Positions 9,561-17,913 are shown, counted from the stretch's first letter. The stretch: DNA of 64,000 bases from DATAPD01 sp036265385 (GCA_036265385.1 DATAPD010000032.1:124001-188000); one strand, 5' to 3'. Made by a program: numbers and translations. The notes: a model not told the origin generated them from the sequence alone.

Positions 9561-9645
9561 GCCCGAAGGGCGGAAGAGAATAGCCCAGGACGGAAGTCCT
9601 GGGTACGTTGCCGCCGCTGACTCCGAGTCCCGCTAGGGACGACAC
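9561..9645. repeat. Intergenic repeat family B (three-hairpin element), copy 2
   Basis: Near-identical to 7416-7500: GCCCGAAGGGC, CCCAGGACGGAAGTCCTGGG and GTCCCGCTAGGGACGACAC in the same order and orientation. The linker between the second and third hairpins has diverged. Confidence 0.75.
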
Positions 9646-9651
9646 ACGCCT

Positions 9652-9709
9652 GCGTCATCCCGAACGCTCGCGTACTTTCCAGCGAGCGGAGGGATCTCGC
9701 GCGCATCGC
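9652..9709. repeat. Intergenic repeat family A, copy 3
   Basis: GCGTCATCCCGAACGCTCGC ... GGGATCTCGCGCGCATC, nearly the same as the copy at 22582-22636. Lies immediately downstream of the SelA-like gene. Confidence 0.7.
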
Positions 9710-9722
9710 AACTACGACAAAT

Positions 9723-10847
9723 CTACGTCAACAACTCCCGCAACCGCTTCCCGATCTCCATATGCTGCTCGCCGAGCAATGTATCCACCGCAACCACCAG
9801 CTTGTCATCAAGCACGACCGTTGCAATCGACGGCTCACCCGCAAGCAATTCTGCACTGATCCGTTCCGCCTCAGGCGGACCTCCAGGAAACTCCACCGTC
9901 ATACAACTCACCGGCTCCGCAACCAGCCGCTCATCCATCGTGAAGTACCTTGCATTGGTGCTAATCCCGTTTAAGCCTGCCAGTCGTGATCGCATCTCTT
10001 CGACTTTTCTTGCATAGCTCGCCCAACGTGCCTCGTGATCCATCGCCAACCACTCTTCGAGCGCGACCACTGTGGCGGCAATCGTGTGACGATCCAGCTT
10101 GAACGGACGTCCGAAGGTCAGATACTTGCCCGATTCGTATCGGGTGAAATCTATTCCGGCCACGGCCTCAATCAGATCGCGGCGACCACATATAAATCCG
10201 CCGGAGTTTGGGCCCCAAAAATATTTTGCGCTGAAACAGACCAGGTCCGCACCGGCATCGAGATAACTGTGCATGATGCTGGTCGGATAATTCATGTACG
10301 CCGCATCGACCAGCACCGGGATGCCGTGTTTGCGTGCGATTTCCGCCACCGCGCGCAACGGCAGCGTGCCGCTCCTCGTTTCGAGATGTGCCGGAAACAT
10401 AACCGCAGCCGTTCTTGCCGAGCACGCCCTTTCCAGATTCTCAGCAGTTGTCTCCACCGTGGATCCAGTTTCGATCAGCCGCGCACCGGCAATGCGCACC
10501 ATGCGGTCGTACTTGTAACGATGGGCCTTTTGAATCAGCACCTCACCCTTCAGGCCAGTCGTATCCGGCAATTGTTCCCAGGCATGACCATCTTTGCCGG
10601 CAATGCACGCCGCCGTTCCGAGCGTGATTGCCGCCGATGCTCCGGGCACCACGCGCGCCGCTTCTGCCCCGACCAGCGATGCCAGTATTTCTCCGGAACG
10701 GTCCAGCAACTCCGTCATCCGAACAAAACTTTGGTTGATCTCTTCCATCGCCTTCCAGACTCGCGGCGAGAACACCGTACCGCCCAGGTCGGTATAAATT
10801 CCGCAGGCGTTGATAACAGGACGAACATGAAAATGGGAAAAGGTCAT
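9723..10847 (-). CDS. SelA-like PLP-dependent enzyme (DgaE/SelA superfamily)
   Basis: 374 residues, fold type I PLP enzyme. It opens with RPVINACGIYTDLGGTVFSP, the usual start of SelA/DgaE-like proteins, then VVPGASAAITLGTAACIAGKD and the internal aldimine segment LVCFSAKYFWGPNSGGF, with Lys at about 210. LVDAAY supplies the PLP-pyridine Asp. It is shorter than true bacterial SelA (about 460 aa) and no selB or tRNA-Sec is nearby. A lyase or ammonia-lyase acting on an amino sugar or amino acid is more likely than selenocysteine synthase. Substrate cannot be told from sequence. Confidence 0.75.
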   Translation of the reverse strand: MTFSHFHVRPVINACGIYTDLGGTVFSPRVWKAMEEINQSFVRMTELLDRSGEILASLVGAEAARVVPGASAAITLGTAACIAGKDGHAWEQLPDTTGLKGEVLIQKAHRYKYDRMVRIAGARLIETGSTVETTAENLERACSARTAAVMFPAHLETRSGTLPLRAVAEIARKHGIPVLVDAAYMNYPTSIMHSYLDAGADLVCFSAKYFWGPNSGGFICGRRDLIEAVAGIDFTRYESGKYLTFGRPFKLDRHTIAATVVALEEWLAMDHEARWASYARKVEEMRSRLAGLNGISTNARYFTMDERLVAEPVSCMTVEFPGGPPEAERISAELLAGEPSIATVVLDDKLVVAVDTLLGEQHMEIGKRLRELLT

Positions 10848-11037
10848 AGGTTAGTAGTCGGTAGTCAGCGCAGGATTGTACCGGAAACCGCAACAACCCA
10901 GCGGGTACAAGGGGTCGCAAGAATGCCACTCAAATCACTGGGATATCTCACCCACTTGCCCAGTCGTGCTCAACCCAGATCGGGTCGAGTTTCAGGCTTT
11001 AAAACGACGTCTCCACCGCGAGCGTATAATCTGCTTG

Positions 11038-11628
11038 ATGCTGCGACGTGCCGCACTGGCGCTGCTGGTTCTGTTTTTCTTGCCGGTGTCCCTGCGCGCT
11101 CAGCGATCAAGCGTTTCGATCGGCTCCTCGGCGCGCTCAGTTATCTCAATGCCGAGCCATGTTCATGGCTTTACCGGACATGGAGGCTTCGCCCATGCGC
11201 GTCATCGTCACGGATATGGAACAGCTATCTATCCGTACTATTGGCCTTACGATTACGAAGAGGAAACCGATTACGAGAGGCCTTCTACCGTAGTCAAGGT
11301 CGAACGTGAGACCGCTCCTGCGGTCAACGCGCCGCCTGCCATGGAGCCTGCTCCACCGAAAGCACAAGTCATCGAGATTCCATCTGCCGCTAATTTGGCC
11401 GACGACAAACCGTTACCGCTGACCATCTTCATCTTGACGAATGGTGAGCGTTTCGAAACCCGTCGATTCCTTCTAACCGCCGCCAATCTTTCCGTGAATG
11501 TTGAGCGCCGGCAGCGCACGATTCCTCTGGACCAGCTCAACCTCGACGCGACCATCGCCGCCAATCACTCGCGCGGAATCGAACTGCAAGTCCCATCCGA
11601 CCGGAACGAAATCTCAATCCGGTTCTAG
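11038..11628 (+). CDS. Secreted His-rich hypothetical protein
   Basis: 196 residues; ATG at 11038 gives a signal peptide (LALLVLFFLPVSLRAQ). A short His/Gly-rich region (HVHGFTGHGGFAHARHRHGYG, residues about 38-58) is followed by a Pro/Glu linker. A conserved-looking C-terminal domain (PLTIFILTNGERFETRRFLLTAANLSVNVERRQRTIPLDQLNLDATIAAN) resembles small SH3-like or DUF-type domains that end many acidobacterial secreted proteins. The His cluster could bind metal, but this is untested. A longer in-frame start at 10876 was rejected because it precedes the signal peptide with low-quality sequence. Confidence 0.6.
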   Translation: MLRRAALALLVLFFLPVSLRAQRSSVSIGSSARSVISMPSHVHGFTGHGGFAHARHRHGYGTAIYPYYWPYDYEEETDYERPSTVVKVERETAPAVNAPPAMEPAPPKAQVIEIPSAANLADDKPLPLTIFILTNGERFETRRFLLTAANLSVNVERRQRTIPLDQLNLDATIAANHSRGIELQVPSDRNEISIRF

Positions 11629-11651
11629 ATCCTCCAAGATCCTCCGTAAGC

Positions 11652-11723
11652 CTTGTTGCGTTGGTCACCCGTCAGCGGGATACCTGCGAAGGTCAATGAG
11701 TGTAATGGCGATGTTACGCCAAC
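11652..11723 (-). repeat. attC-like hairpin repeat, site 1
   Basis: Read on the minus strand it begins GTTGGCGTAAC, then ATCGCC, then ATTACACTCATTGACC. The distal arm is degenerate (GGTGACCAACGC). Starts 12 nt after the stop of the 11735-12274 gene. Confidence 0.5.
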
Positions 11724-11734
11724 TTGAGGCGGTA

Positions 11735-12274
11735 TTACTCATCTTTAGAGGGTATGAGGCATTGAACGAAGTCACGTCCAAACAAGAGAATCAGCGTCAC
11801 GCCCCACAACATTGGAAACCCGAAGCATGGAACAAACCACAGCCAGTCTGGCGATGAAACGGGTACCGGGAGACTATACGCACGGTTGCGTGATAGAACG
11901 AAAAACCACATGGTGCCGATGCCAACGGCTATGGCATCTCCCGTGAGTCTCAGTGGTATCCATGAAAACATGAAGACTCGGCGGCTTTGCTGCCAAGATT
12001 CGATATTCAGCGACACCCAATACCAAAATATCCCAATCGCCACTACGAGAGTTATGTGGTCCCACCAACCGGGCAGATAACGGAACATCAACGCTCCGGG
12101 CATCGCCAAAGGAGCATTGATGGCAATCAGAAGCGTGAAGGAAGGTGGAGTACCGGGCATATCCTGAAGACGCATCAAAGCCAGTTGCCAACGGTCAGTC
12201 CATACCAGCAGAGCAACCGCCAACAGCATCTGGAGGGCCGGAAGGACGTATTTCAATTTCAGGCGCATATACAA
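11735..12274 (-). CDS. Four-helix integral membrane protein, hypothetical
   Basis: 179 residues with about four hydrophobic helices (YVLPALQMLLAVALLVW, LLIAINAPLAMPGALMF, ITLVVAIGIFWYWVSLNI, AIAVGIGTMWFFVL) and a fifth near FGFPMLWGVTLILLF. No family recognised. Its stop is followed directly by attC-like site 1, and site 2 lies upstream, so gene plus repeat make a cassette-like unit of about 0.65 kb. Small membrane proteins are typical cassette cargo. Confidence 0.55.
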   Translation of the reverse strand: MYMRLKLKYVLPALQMLLAVALLVWTDRWQLALMRLQDMPGTPPSFTLLIAINAPLAMPGALMFRYLPGWWDHITLVVAIGIFWYWVSLNIESWQQSRRVFMFSWIPLRLTGDAIAVGIGTMWFFVLSRNRAYSLPVPVSSPDWLWFVPCFGFPMLWGVTLILLFGRDFVQCLIPSKDE

Positions 12275-12336
12275 GCCCTATCGAGAAAGCCGCGTTCATT
12301 TCCTTCCTGATTAGACACGCTACCAATACTCGACGG

Positions 12337-12426
12337 GAGTAACTGTTGTTATCAGGCGTTGTCACTCATTGACCCTAGGCCGAGGCCGTTTTCGGCAGAT
12401 CAATGAGTGTAATTGCGATGTTTCGC
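12337..12426 (-). repeat. attC-like hairpin repeat, site 2
   Basis: Both arms present. Plus-strand left arm GAGTAAC.TGTTGTTATCAGGCG.. CACTCATTGACC; right arm GATCAATGAGTGTAATTGCG.ATGTTTCGC. The arms pair through CACTCATTGAYC, with a non-complementary GGCG/TCGC block between inner and outer stems. Begins 4 nt after the stop at 12430. Confidence 0.6.
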
Positions 12427-12429
12427 TAA

Positions 12430-12813
12430 TTACGTCGAAAGCGGCAGTGTAATGTGAAGTTCTTTTCCTTTGCGGTTGTTCAGTTTCACCCGACATCGAA
12501 CCTCGTTGAAGCAGCACTGCTTCGTTATGAAACGGAGTAAGTAGGTCCGGCGTCCTGAAACGACTGGAAGCGACCAGCGGCCCTTTGCGTCTGTCGTCGT
12601 GCTTCGGATTGTGGTCTGCCAGTCGGGCGTGACCTCGACTACCTGAACGTTACTGAGAGGAGAGTCAGCAGGGTCAGCGACGGTTCCGCCCAGAGACTTG
12701 ATAATTTGCGCGTTCCCAATCTCTACGATTTCCACTCCCGCAAAGCACGGTGACATCAGCAAAGCAACTGACACGATTAAAGCAACTTCGCGGCGCAAGG
12801 TTGGACGGAGCAT
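12430..12813 (-). CDS. Secreted carboxypeptidase-regulatory-like (Ig-like) protein
   Basis: 127 residues from ATG 12813, giving a signal peptide (EVALIVSVALLMSPCFAG). The mature part is one transthyretin-like/CarboxypepD_reg domain: GGTVADPADSPLSNVQVVEVTPDW..TTTDAKGRWSLPV..RTYLLRFI. This fold normally decorates larger receptors; here it stands alone. Function unknown. An in-frame start 84 nt upstream exists but would lie inside the neighbouring hairpin repeat. Confidence 0.55.
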   Translation of the reverse strand: MLRPTLRREVALIVSVALLMSPCFAGVEIVEIGNAQIIKSLGGTVADPADSPLSNVQVVEVTPDWQTTIRSTTTDAKGRWSLPVVSGRRTYLLRFITKQCCFNEVRCRVKLNNRKGKELHITLPLST

Positions 12814-12867
12814 GTGTTCCACGCGAAGAACTCTACGCCGAAACAGCCACGCGTTCCAGCGCTCGGT

Positions 12868-12963
12868 GTAGTTGGCGAAAACCGCGTTATCACACATTGA
12901 CCCCTCGACAGACGGGCTTTCCTGGGAGATCCATGAGTGTAATGGCGATTTTCCGTCAACTAC
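12868..12963 (-). repeat. attC-like hairpin repeat, site 3
   Basis: The most completely palindromic copy. Outer arms GTAGTTGGCG.AAAA and TTTTCCGTCAACTAC pair, inner arms CACATTGACC and GGATCCATGAGTGT pair imperfectly, and CGCG/TCGC is unpaired between. Begins 24 nt after the stop of the 12987-13439 gene. Confidence 0.6.
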
Positions 12964-12986
12964 GAACCATCGGCAGGTTGTCGTCG

Positions 12987-13439
12987 CTACTTCTGTTTAG
13001 GAACTAAGACCATTCCCCCAATCCACTCTGGAAGATGCAACTCCTGCGGAGCTTTGTAGGCCCAGAATAAGAGCACGTCTGACTCTTTTAACGCGTTAAC
13101 ATCTCGGATCACGTACCGCAGATCAACGTCGCCCGTTAGCGATTCACCCGCTTTCAAAGATGTCTTGGTCGGTCCGGGGTCGTCGATTGGTAGCATCAGA
13201 TCGAGCGATTCTCCGCTGGGCCTCACTGCGGCAAACACCATGCTGTACCGATTGCCCCACGGCAAATCGGCGCGATAGATCGTCACATCGCTGGCAGCAC
13301 CCGACCTTAACGTTACTCGCAGATGTAGGGGGCTTCGACGATCTAGCTCCGCTACAACGCCAGCTTTCGTCGTGGTTTGTGCAATCACCGTAGTCGTGAG
13401 GATACCAACGCACATAAGGCCAACGCGGAAAAGACGCAT
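12987..13439 (-). CDS. Secreted hypothetical protein (cassette-like unit)
   Basis: 150 residues with a signal peptide (LFRVGLMCVGILTTTVIA). The rest is beta-rich with no family I recognise (SPLHLRVTLRSGAASDVTIYRADLPWG, LDLMLPIDDPGPTKTSLKAGESLTGDVDL, DVLLFWAYKAP). It looks like a single Ig/C2-like domain for an extracytoplasmic role. Lies between repeat sites 3 and 4 on the shared strand. Confidence 0.5.
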   Translation of the reverse strand: MRLFRVGLMCVGILTTTVIAQTTTKAGVVAELDRRSPLHLRVTLRSGAASDVTIYRADLPWGNRYSMVFAAVRPSGESLDLMLPIDDPGPTKTSLKAGESLTGDVDLRYVIRDVNALKESDVLLFWAYKAPQELHLPEWIGGMVLVPKQK

Positions 13440-13482
13440 ACCTTATTGGACACCGGAGCTTTGCGGCTCAGCATCGTTACGT

Positions 13483-13541
13483 GGGTAACTGTCGTAATCA
13501 GGCGTTATCACTCATTGGCACTGCACATGGTAGTTATTTCC
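13483..13541 (-). repeat. attC-like hairpin repeat, site 4 (short)
   Basis: Plus strand: GGGTAACTGTCGTAATCAGG, CGTTATCACTCATTGGCAC, then TGCACATGG.TAGTTATTTCC. The usual gene-proximal arm is missing. The TAA stop of the 13534-16041 gene sits inside the closing AAATAAC, as seen in real attC sites. Confidence 0.5.
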
Positions 13542-16041
13542 TTCCAAGAATCCGGATGCGTCCCGTAAATGAGCGACCGGTGAATCCACTTAAAGTAAGG
13601 AACTGTGGTGAGTCGACGTTGTTGTTTACGAAGCCGTAGTTCTTGTGGGCGGTGACATTATCAAAGCCTCCGCGGACGGCCCAATAAAAGCCGAAAGCAT
13701 GGAACCTTTTCTCCAAGTGTGTATTCAACGTGAAATAAGCGGGGAAGCGCATGAATGTCGGAATCTTTTCGGTGCCCGGTAGCGATGCAAGTTGTTGCTG
13801 ATTGTCTACCAGGTAAAAGGGGAAACCCGTGCGCGATTCCATTGAGTATCCGAAGTCGAAGCCTTTGATCAACGGTAGAAATCCCCACGACAGAAAGCGG
13901 TTCGGTGCGTCCCAACCGTAAGGGCCAGGCCGTTGCGTGCTGAAGATAGGATTGTCGACGTTGAAATCGAGAACCTGTGTGGAGTAAGTCTTGGAGCGGA
14001 TGTATGAGGCCATCACAGTGTGTCCCTTTTCGAAGACCCGGCGAAGCTTAATCTCGAAGGAATCGAAGCGATCTTCGCGCCCATTCTGAAGCTGAAAAGT
14101 TGCAAGGTAGTTCTCAACACCGGGAGGACCAAGCTCGACCGGATTGATCCAATTGAATGCCAGCCCATTCGAACCTCGCCTCTGAATGAACTCGGACTTG
14201 AAGTAGATTTGCCAGGGAAGTTTCTGCTCGAGACCTACGCTCCAATTGACATAACGAGGAGCTTCCACGCTCGAACGATTGACCGTGAAAATCGAAGACA
14301 CCGGACCGGAGGTCAAGGCCCCAGCCGAATCATAAAAAAAGTCTGTGCGTCCTCCCGCCTCTGGGCGAGCGAACAGGAACAGGGGCGTGGCGTCATAAAA
14401 TACACCAATCCCAGCAGAGAGTTTTGTGTTTCCCGATTCCCTTAACGCGTAAGTTCCAGCCAATCGAGGCGAGAACAGTGGATCACGAACGAGTTCATCC
14501 CAATCGAAGCGCAGGCCAGCCTCGACTAAAAGGCGGTTCGTGACAAGCCATCGGTCCTGCGCATAGGCGCTCAATTCCGCATCGTGAATTTCGCCGAGTG
14601 ATGGTCCGGTGAATTCTGAATAGCGCGAACAAGGCGAGGGAACAATCGTTTGACATCCGCTCGGCGGGAGCGGTTCGACATCTCGCAAGTAAGAAATCGT
14701 TTGTCTTTGAAAGTTGAAATCGTATCGCAAGCGGTCGAGATCAACTCCGACTTTGAACTGATGATTGCCGTGCCACACCTGCGGCTTGAAAGAAAGATTC
14801 GCATAGATCTGCCATCGGTCGGCCTGGGTATGTGCCCGCAGATAGTAGTTGCCTCCGGCCGTATCCGGATTGATGAAGTACGGTTCCGTGCCACGCGGGT
14901 TCTGATCAAGATCGTAACGATTGAATGCGAAGCCGGTTTCGAGCAATCGGCCACTCGGGAAATAGTATTGATCCTTTAGACTCGCCAGATACATGGGTTC
15001 AGTTACAGCGGGCGTGGAAAGAGGAGGATTTTGGAGAGACATACCGGCGTGCTGATCGTGGTCATAATTGAAATTCACACTTGAGATAAGAATGTTCCGA
15101 GATGTGGTATTGGCTTGCAATTTGAAAAGATTGCCCACGCGCCAGTAAACGTCATGGTTCATTCCAGGGGGTAGCTGTTTTTCGATGATGTTGGCATACT
15201 CCGCATCGGCAGCTTCATAGAACCAGATGCGACCTTTGCGAATAGGGCCAGAGAATGTGAGGCGAGGATTAACTTTATCGAGCACCGGACCATTCCTGTT
15301 CTGGAGGGAGGGAATAAAATCCGTCACTGCAAAGCGAAAATGGTCGTCACCATTAGCAGTGTTCAGTTCAAGCACTCCGCCAGAGCTCTTCCCGTATTGC
15401 GCTGCGATGCGGCTGGTCTGAACATTGATGGACCGGAACGCATCGGTTGAAACTCGCAAAAGGAGTTGCCCATTCGCGGGTTGAGTGACATCTGAACCAT
15501 CGAACAACACTCGCGTTTGATAGGTCTCGGCGCCAGTGATGTGCGGCTGTCTGAAGATGTCCTCCACTACTTGTGGAACGTAGTTCAAGACATTTCGATA
15601 ATCGCGGGTGACAGGGTAAGGAAGATTCAGTACATCAACACCGCTTATTTGTTCCTGTGAAACGATCTGCTCCGGGTTGATTGCAGGCTGGGATTCAACA
15701 ACATTGACGACTTCGCGCACCTCCTGCACATGGACCAACGTGAACTCGACATTCGCGTTTGGGTCAAACTGGACGTCGTTAGCCGTTGCCGAATAAAACC
15801 CTTCTCTCTCGACTTTAACCTTGTATGGTCCGGTACTGCCCATGAAAAAGTCGCATCTGCCGCTAGCAACAGTCTGACATCGGGAATCTGCTCCTTGAGT
15901 GTTGGTAACCGCCACTCGCGCGTCCGAGACCGGGACATTATTTTCATCCACGACCTTGATCGTAATTTGGCGCGGGGATTGAGCCTGCACAACCGGTGAG
16001 ACCAAAAAAATCCAGCAGCACCAGAGGACAATTCGCTTCAT
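13534..16041 (-). CDS. Oar-like TonB-dependent receptor
   Basis: 835 residues. A signal peptide (LWCCWIFLVSPVVQAQ) is followed by a carboxypeptidase-regulatory-like domain (about 22-105: RQITIKVVDENNVPVSDARVAVTN...GFYSATA). Next come a plug-like region (about 125-240: VLNYVPQVVED, TYQTRVLFDGSDVT, SRIAAQYGKSSGGVLELNT) and a long barrel ending in an aromatic-poor strand (FTGRIRILGRK). Such Oar-like receptors are numerous in Acidobacteriota and usually import or bind large ligands. It is the only large gene in the row of units separated by attC-like repeats. Confidence 0.8.
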   Translation of the reverse strand: MKRIVLWCCWIFLVSPVVQAQSPRQITIKVVDENNVPVSDARVAVTNTQGADSRCQTVASGRCDFFMGSTGPYKVKVEREGFYSATANDVQFDPNANVEFTLVHVQEVREVVNVVESQPAINPEQIVSQEQISGVDVLNLPYPVTRDYRNVLNYVPQVVEDIFRQPHITGAETYQTRVLFDGSDVTQPANGQLLLRVSTDAFRSINVQTSRIAAQYGKSSGGVLELNTANGDDHFRFAVTDFIPSLQNRNGPVLDKVNPRLTFSGPIRKGRIWFYEAADAEYANIIEKQLPPGMNHDVYWRVGNLFKLQANTTSRNILISSVNFNYDHDQHAGMSLQNPPLSTPAVTEPMYLASLKDQYYFPSGRLLETGFAFNRYDLDQNPRGTEPYFINPDTAGGNYYLRAHTQADRWQIYANLSFKPQVWHGNHQFKVGVDLDRLRYDFNFQRQTISYLRDVEPLPPSGCQTIVPSPCSRYSEFTGPSLGEIHDAELSAYAQDRWLVTNRLLVEAGLRFDWDELVRDPLFSPRLAGTYALRESGNTKLSAGIGVFYDATPLFLFARPEAGGRTDFFYDSAGALTSGPVSSIFTVNRSSVEAPRYVNWSVGLEQKLPWQIYFKSEFIQRRGSNGLAFNWINPVELGPPGVENYLATFQLQNGREDRFDSFEIKLRRVFEKGHTVMASYIRSKTYSTQVLDFNVDNPIFSTQRPGPYGWDAPNRFLSWGFLPLIKGFDFGYSMESRTGFPFYLVDNQQQLASLPGTEKIPTFMRFPAYFTLNTHLEKRFHAFGFYWAVRGGFDNVTAHKNYGFVNNNVDSPQFLTLSGFTGRSFTGRIRILGRK

Positions 16042-16195
16042 AGGATCAGCACAAGGCTGGCCACGAACGACACCGCACTATTGTCGCTCATTTCGGACAC
16101 ACCGGACGCGTACCGGGGAGAGCCTGGTTCGTAGCTCTGCATTCATTCAACCCAGCAGCTTAAACAATTTCTCGCTTGCGAAGTGATAAGCGAGC
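16042..16195. other. Leader region of the TonB receptor gene
   Basis: About 154 nt between the receptor start and repeat site 5. Long enough to hold a promoter of its own. A CTCGCTTGCG..AGTGATAAGCGAG inverted repeat is visible at about 16171-16194. Confidence 0.35.
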
Positions 16196-16289
16196 GCATG
16201 ACAGTGTTGTAATCAGGGCGATTACACTCATGGATGACGCCTGGGTGGATCGGGCAGGTCAATGATTGTAATGGCGATGTTATGCCAAC
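16196..16289 (-). repeat. attC-like hairpin repeat, site 5
   Basis: Best-preserved copy. Outer arm GTTG.TAATCA pairs with TGTTATGCCAAC, a five-base GGGCG/TCGCC block is non-complementary, and the inner ATTACACTCATGG arm pairs with CATTGATTGTAAT of the right arm. The GTTATGC core matches attC R-box spacing. Overlaps the end of the 16280 gene. Confidence 0.6.
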
Positions 16290-16748
16290 TCGTTTCTTGG
16301 TGACTTTTTCGCGCTTGTATTTTCAAGAAGCTTTCGGTTAAGAAACTCTTCCAAAGCATGATAGCTCTCATTGTTTGGAAGAAAGGCGGGCAGAATCTTA
16401 AAAGCCTGCTCTTCGGTCGCTACGTTGAGCACAAATCTGTATTCGTACGGGCGCATATAGTGCCGCCAAATGCGCCTAATGCTTTTGTACTCGATCCTTG
16501 CTGTCCTCATCGAGAACGGACCTACTGGAAGTACCATGCTGTCGTGATCGAGTAATAGGTAGCGTTCACCCCAAATCCGGCGCACAGCAAAAATCAATGA
16601 CCACGCGATGGCTAAAACCAAGTTTGAACCCAGTAGGAATGTGTCCCGGGGGGAGCCAATCAACAGCGATCCACAGAACGCCACCGCCGAAAGACAAAAA
16701 GATAAGCGACACTGGCGGATTGTACGGATACTGATGCGGCACTTCCAT
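16280..16748 (-). pseudogene. PH-like membrane protein, frameshifted near its N-terminus
   Basis: The frame ending at 16280 is open only from 16684 (GTG). A different frame from ATG 16748 encodes MEVPHQYPYNPP, then a hydrophobic helix, then runs into the first at a CCCCCC run near 16651. Removing one C joins them into about 156 residues. That protein has two helices (SLIFLSFGGGVLWIAV and SNLVLAIAWSLIFAV) and a bacterial PH-like domain (YLLLDHDSMVLPVGPFSMRTARIEYKSIRRIW). Either a real frameshift or a homopolymer sequencing error. Function unknown; part of the repeat-separated row. Confidence 0.5.
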
Positions 16749-16782
16749 TCAATTGGTGTAGCACGGAAGGGAGAGAGTGACT

Positions 16783-16869
16783 AGATAACGGACGTAAACA
16801 GGCGATTTCACTTATTGACTTGGGCAGAGTGATCCTGACAGCTTAATGAGTGTAATGGCGAAATGAGTT
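16783..16869 (-). repeat. attC-like hairpin repeat, site 6
   Basis: Plus strand: AGATAAC..GTAAACAGGCG.. TTTCACTTATTGACTTG, then TTAATGAGTGTAATGGCG at the gene-proximal side. Follows the stop of the 16871 gene with no gap. Confidence 0.55.
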
Positions 16870-16870
16870 T

Positions 16871-17251
16871 TTATTTTTGTGGTGGGTAAGCTGGTGGGAA
16901 CGGAACCGGATCGCGAAAGGCTTGATTCCAAGTTCTCACACCGTGAAAGCAGCCAACCAGTACAGATAAGAACAAGAGCTTCACAATTGAGAAGCCCACT
17001 CCGGGAGAGTCGTGATCTAAAACGCCAGCAACAGTCATTGCCAATCCAAACATAAGTCCATAGCCAGCCACTCCAAAGATCAGAATGTACCGAAACTTAC
17101 CCATTTGCTTTATACGTTCTCGCCTGCGGACGGACTCCTCGGCCTGAATGCTGAAAGCTACGATACCGAACGCACGAAGCAATAATGCCCAAATTGCCAG
17201 CCATGCAAGGCCGACCACTATTCCGCCGACAATGGAGATAAACCAGTGCAC
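16871..17251 (-). CDS. Three-helix membrane protein, hypothetical
   Basis: 126 residues with helices at IVGGIVVGLAWLAIWALLLRAF, YILIFGVAGYGLMFGLAMTV and IVKLLFLSVLVGCFHG. An acidic/basic stretch EESVRRRERIKQMGK lies between the first two. No family recognised. Its stop abuts repeat site 6 and site 7 lies just upstream, so the gene fills one cassette-like unit of about 0.5 kb. Confidence 0.5.
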   Translation of the reverse strand: MHWFISIVGGIVVGLAWLAIWALLLRAFGIVAFSIQAEESVRRRERIKQMGKFRYILIFGVAGYGLMFGLAMTVAGVLDHDSPGVGFSIVKLLFLSVLVGCFHGVRTWNQAFRDPVPFPPAYPPQK

Positions 17252-17290
17252 ACCGAGATTTTACTCTTCACACTAAACCTCAGTTGATGG

Positions 17291-17363
17291 AAGGACGCGT
17301 TAGCACTCATTGACCTGTCACATGCGGTTTTGGCGTCCAGGAGTGTAATGGCGATTTAACAAC
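17291..17363 (-). repeat. attC-like hairpin repeat, site 7
   Basis: GCGTTAGCACTCATTGACC on one side and GGAGTGTAATGGCG.ATTTAACAAC on the other. About 23 nt after the stop of the 17386 gene. Confidence 0.55.
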
Positions 17364-17385
17364 AATCCGACGGTGCGGCTTGAAA

Positions 17386-17886
17386 TTAGCTCTTCTTTTC
17401 AAACTGGACGGCGTCACCGGAATCAGGGTCTCCAATCGTGACGTGGAGCTTGTAAGGCGGCTTCTTCCCATACAACACGAGTTCATAGCCAAAATCGCCC
17501 TTACATACATTGTTCGCTTCTTCGTTGACGATGCTTGCAATCACAACCCAAAAATCGCCGTTCTTGACAAGACGCCATGTTCCCTGTCCCGTTACGGAGC
17601 ATGCGGCTTCACCGCGATACTCCTCTGGTACATGTGTAAACCGTGCTTTGTGATCCGGCGATAGCATGATCTCCGCCGTATGGTTCACGGGAAGCGTGCC
17701 GTGATGCATTGGCAGCTGAATGTTCCGTTTCTGCGAGTCCGAATCAACAATATACGTACCGACCACATCCTTGTCGGCAGGCTTTTCTGTAAGGAATTTA
17801 TCAGCCCAAGGATCGTATTGACATGCAACGAGTAGCACGCAGGCAAACGTCAGGATCGAAAGCGCACTTCGGTTCACGATACTCAC
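17386..17886 (-). CDS. Putative lipoprotein, hypothetical
   Basis: 166 residues. The N-terminus ILTFACVLLVACQYD carries a lipobox-like LLVAC, so the mature protein probably starts at Cys-22 with a lipid anchor. The rest is a small beta-rich domain (VVGTYIVDSDSQKRN, AEIMLSPDHKARFTHVP, GTWRLVKNGDFWVVIAS, YELVLYGKKPPYKLHVTIGDPDSGDAVQFEK) reminiscent of META/lipocalin-like small lipoproteins. No family named with confidence. First unit of the repeat-separated row. Confidence 0.55.
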   Translation of the reverse strand: MSIVNRSALSILTFACVLLVACQYDPWADKFLTEKPADKDVVGTYIVDSDSQKRNIQLPMHHGTLPVNHTAEIMLSPDHKARFTHVPEEYRGEAACSVTGQGTWRLVKNGDFWVVIASIVNEEANNVCKGDFGYELVLYGKKPPYKLHVTIGDPDSGDAVQFEKKS

Positions 17887-17913
17887 TTTAACGCTGGAGA
17901 GGTTTACCGCAAA

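Noticed and set aside
7416..9645. Family B hairpin elements considered as a CRISPR or tRNA-like array
   Set aside because: Only two copies 2.1 kb apart flanking a gene; no unique spacers of constant size.
10035..11309. 424-codon plus-strand open frame over the SelA-like gene
   Set aside because: Antisense to a clear PLP enzyme, with low-complexity Arg/His/Ser-rich translation and no family features; it also crosses the start of the 11038 gene.
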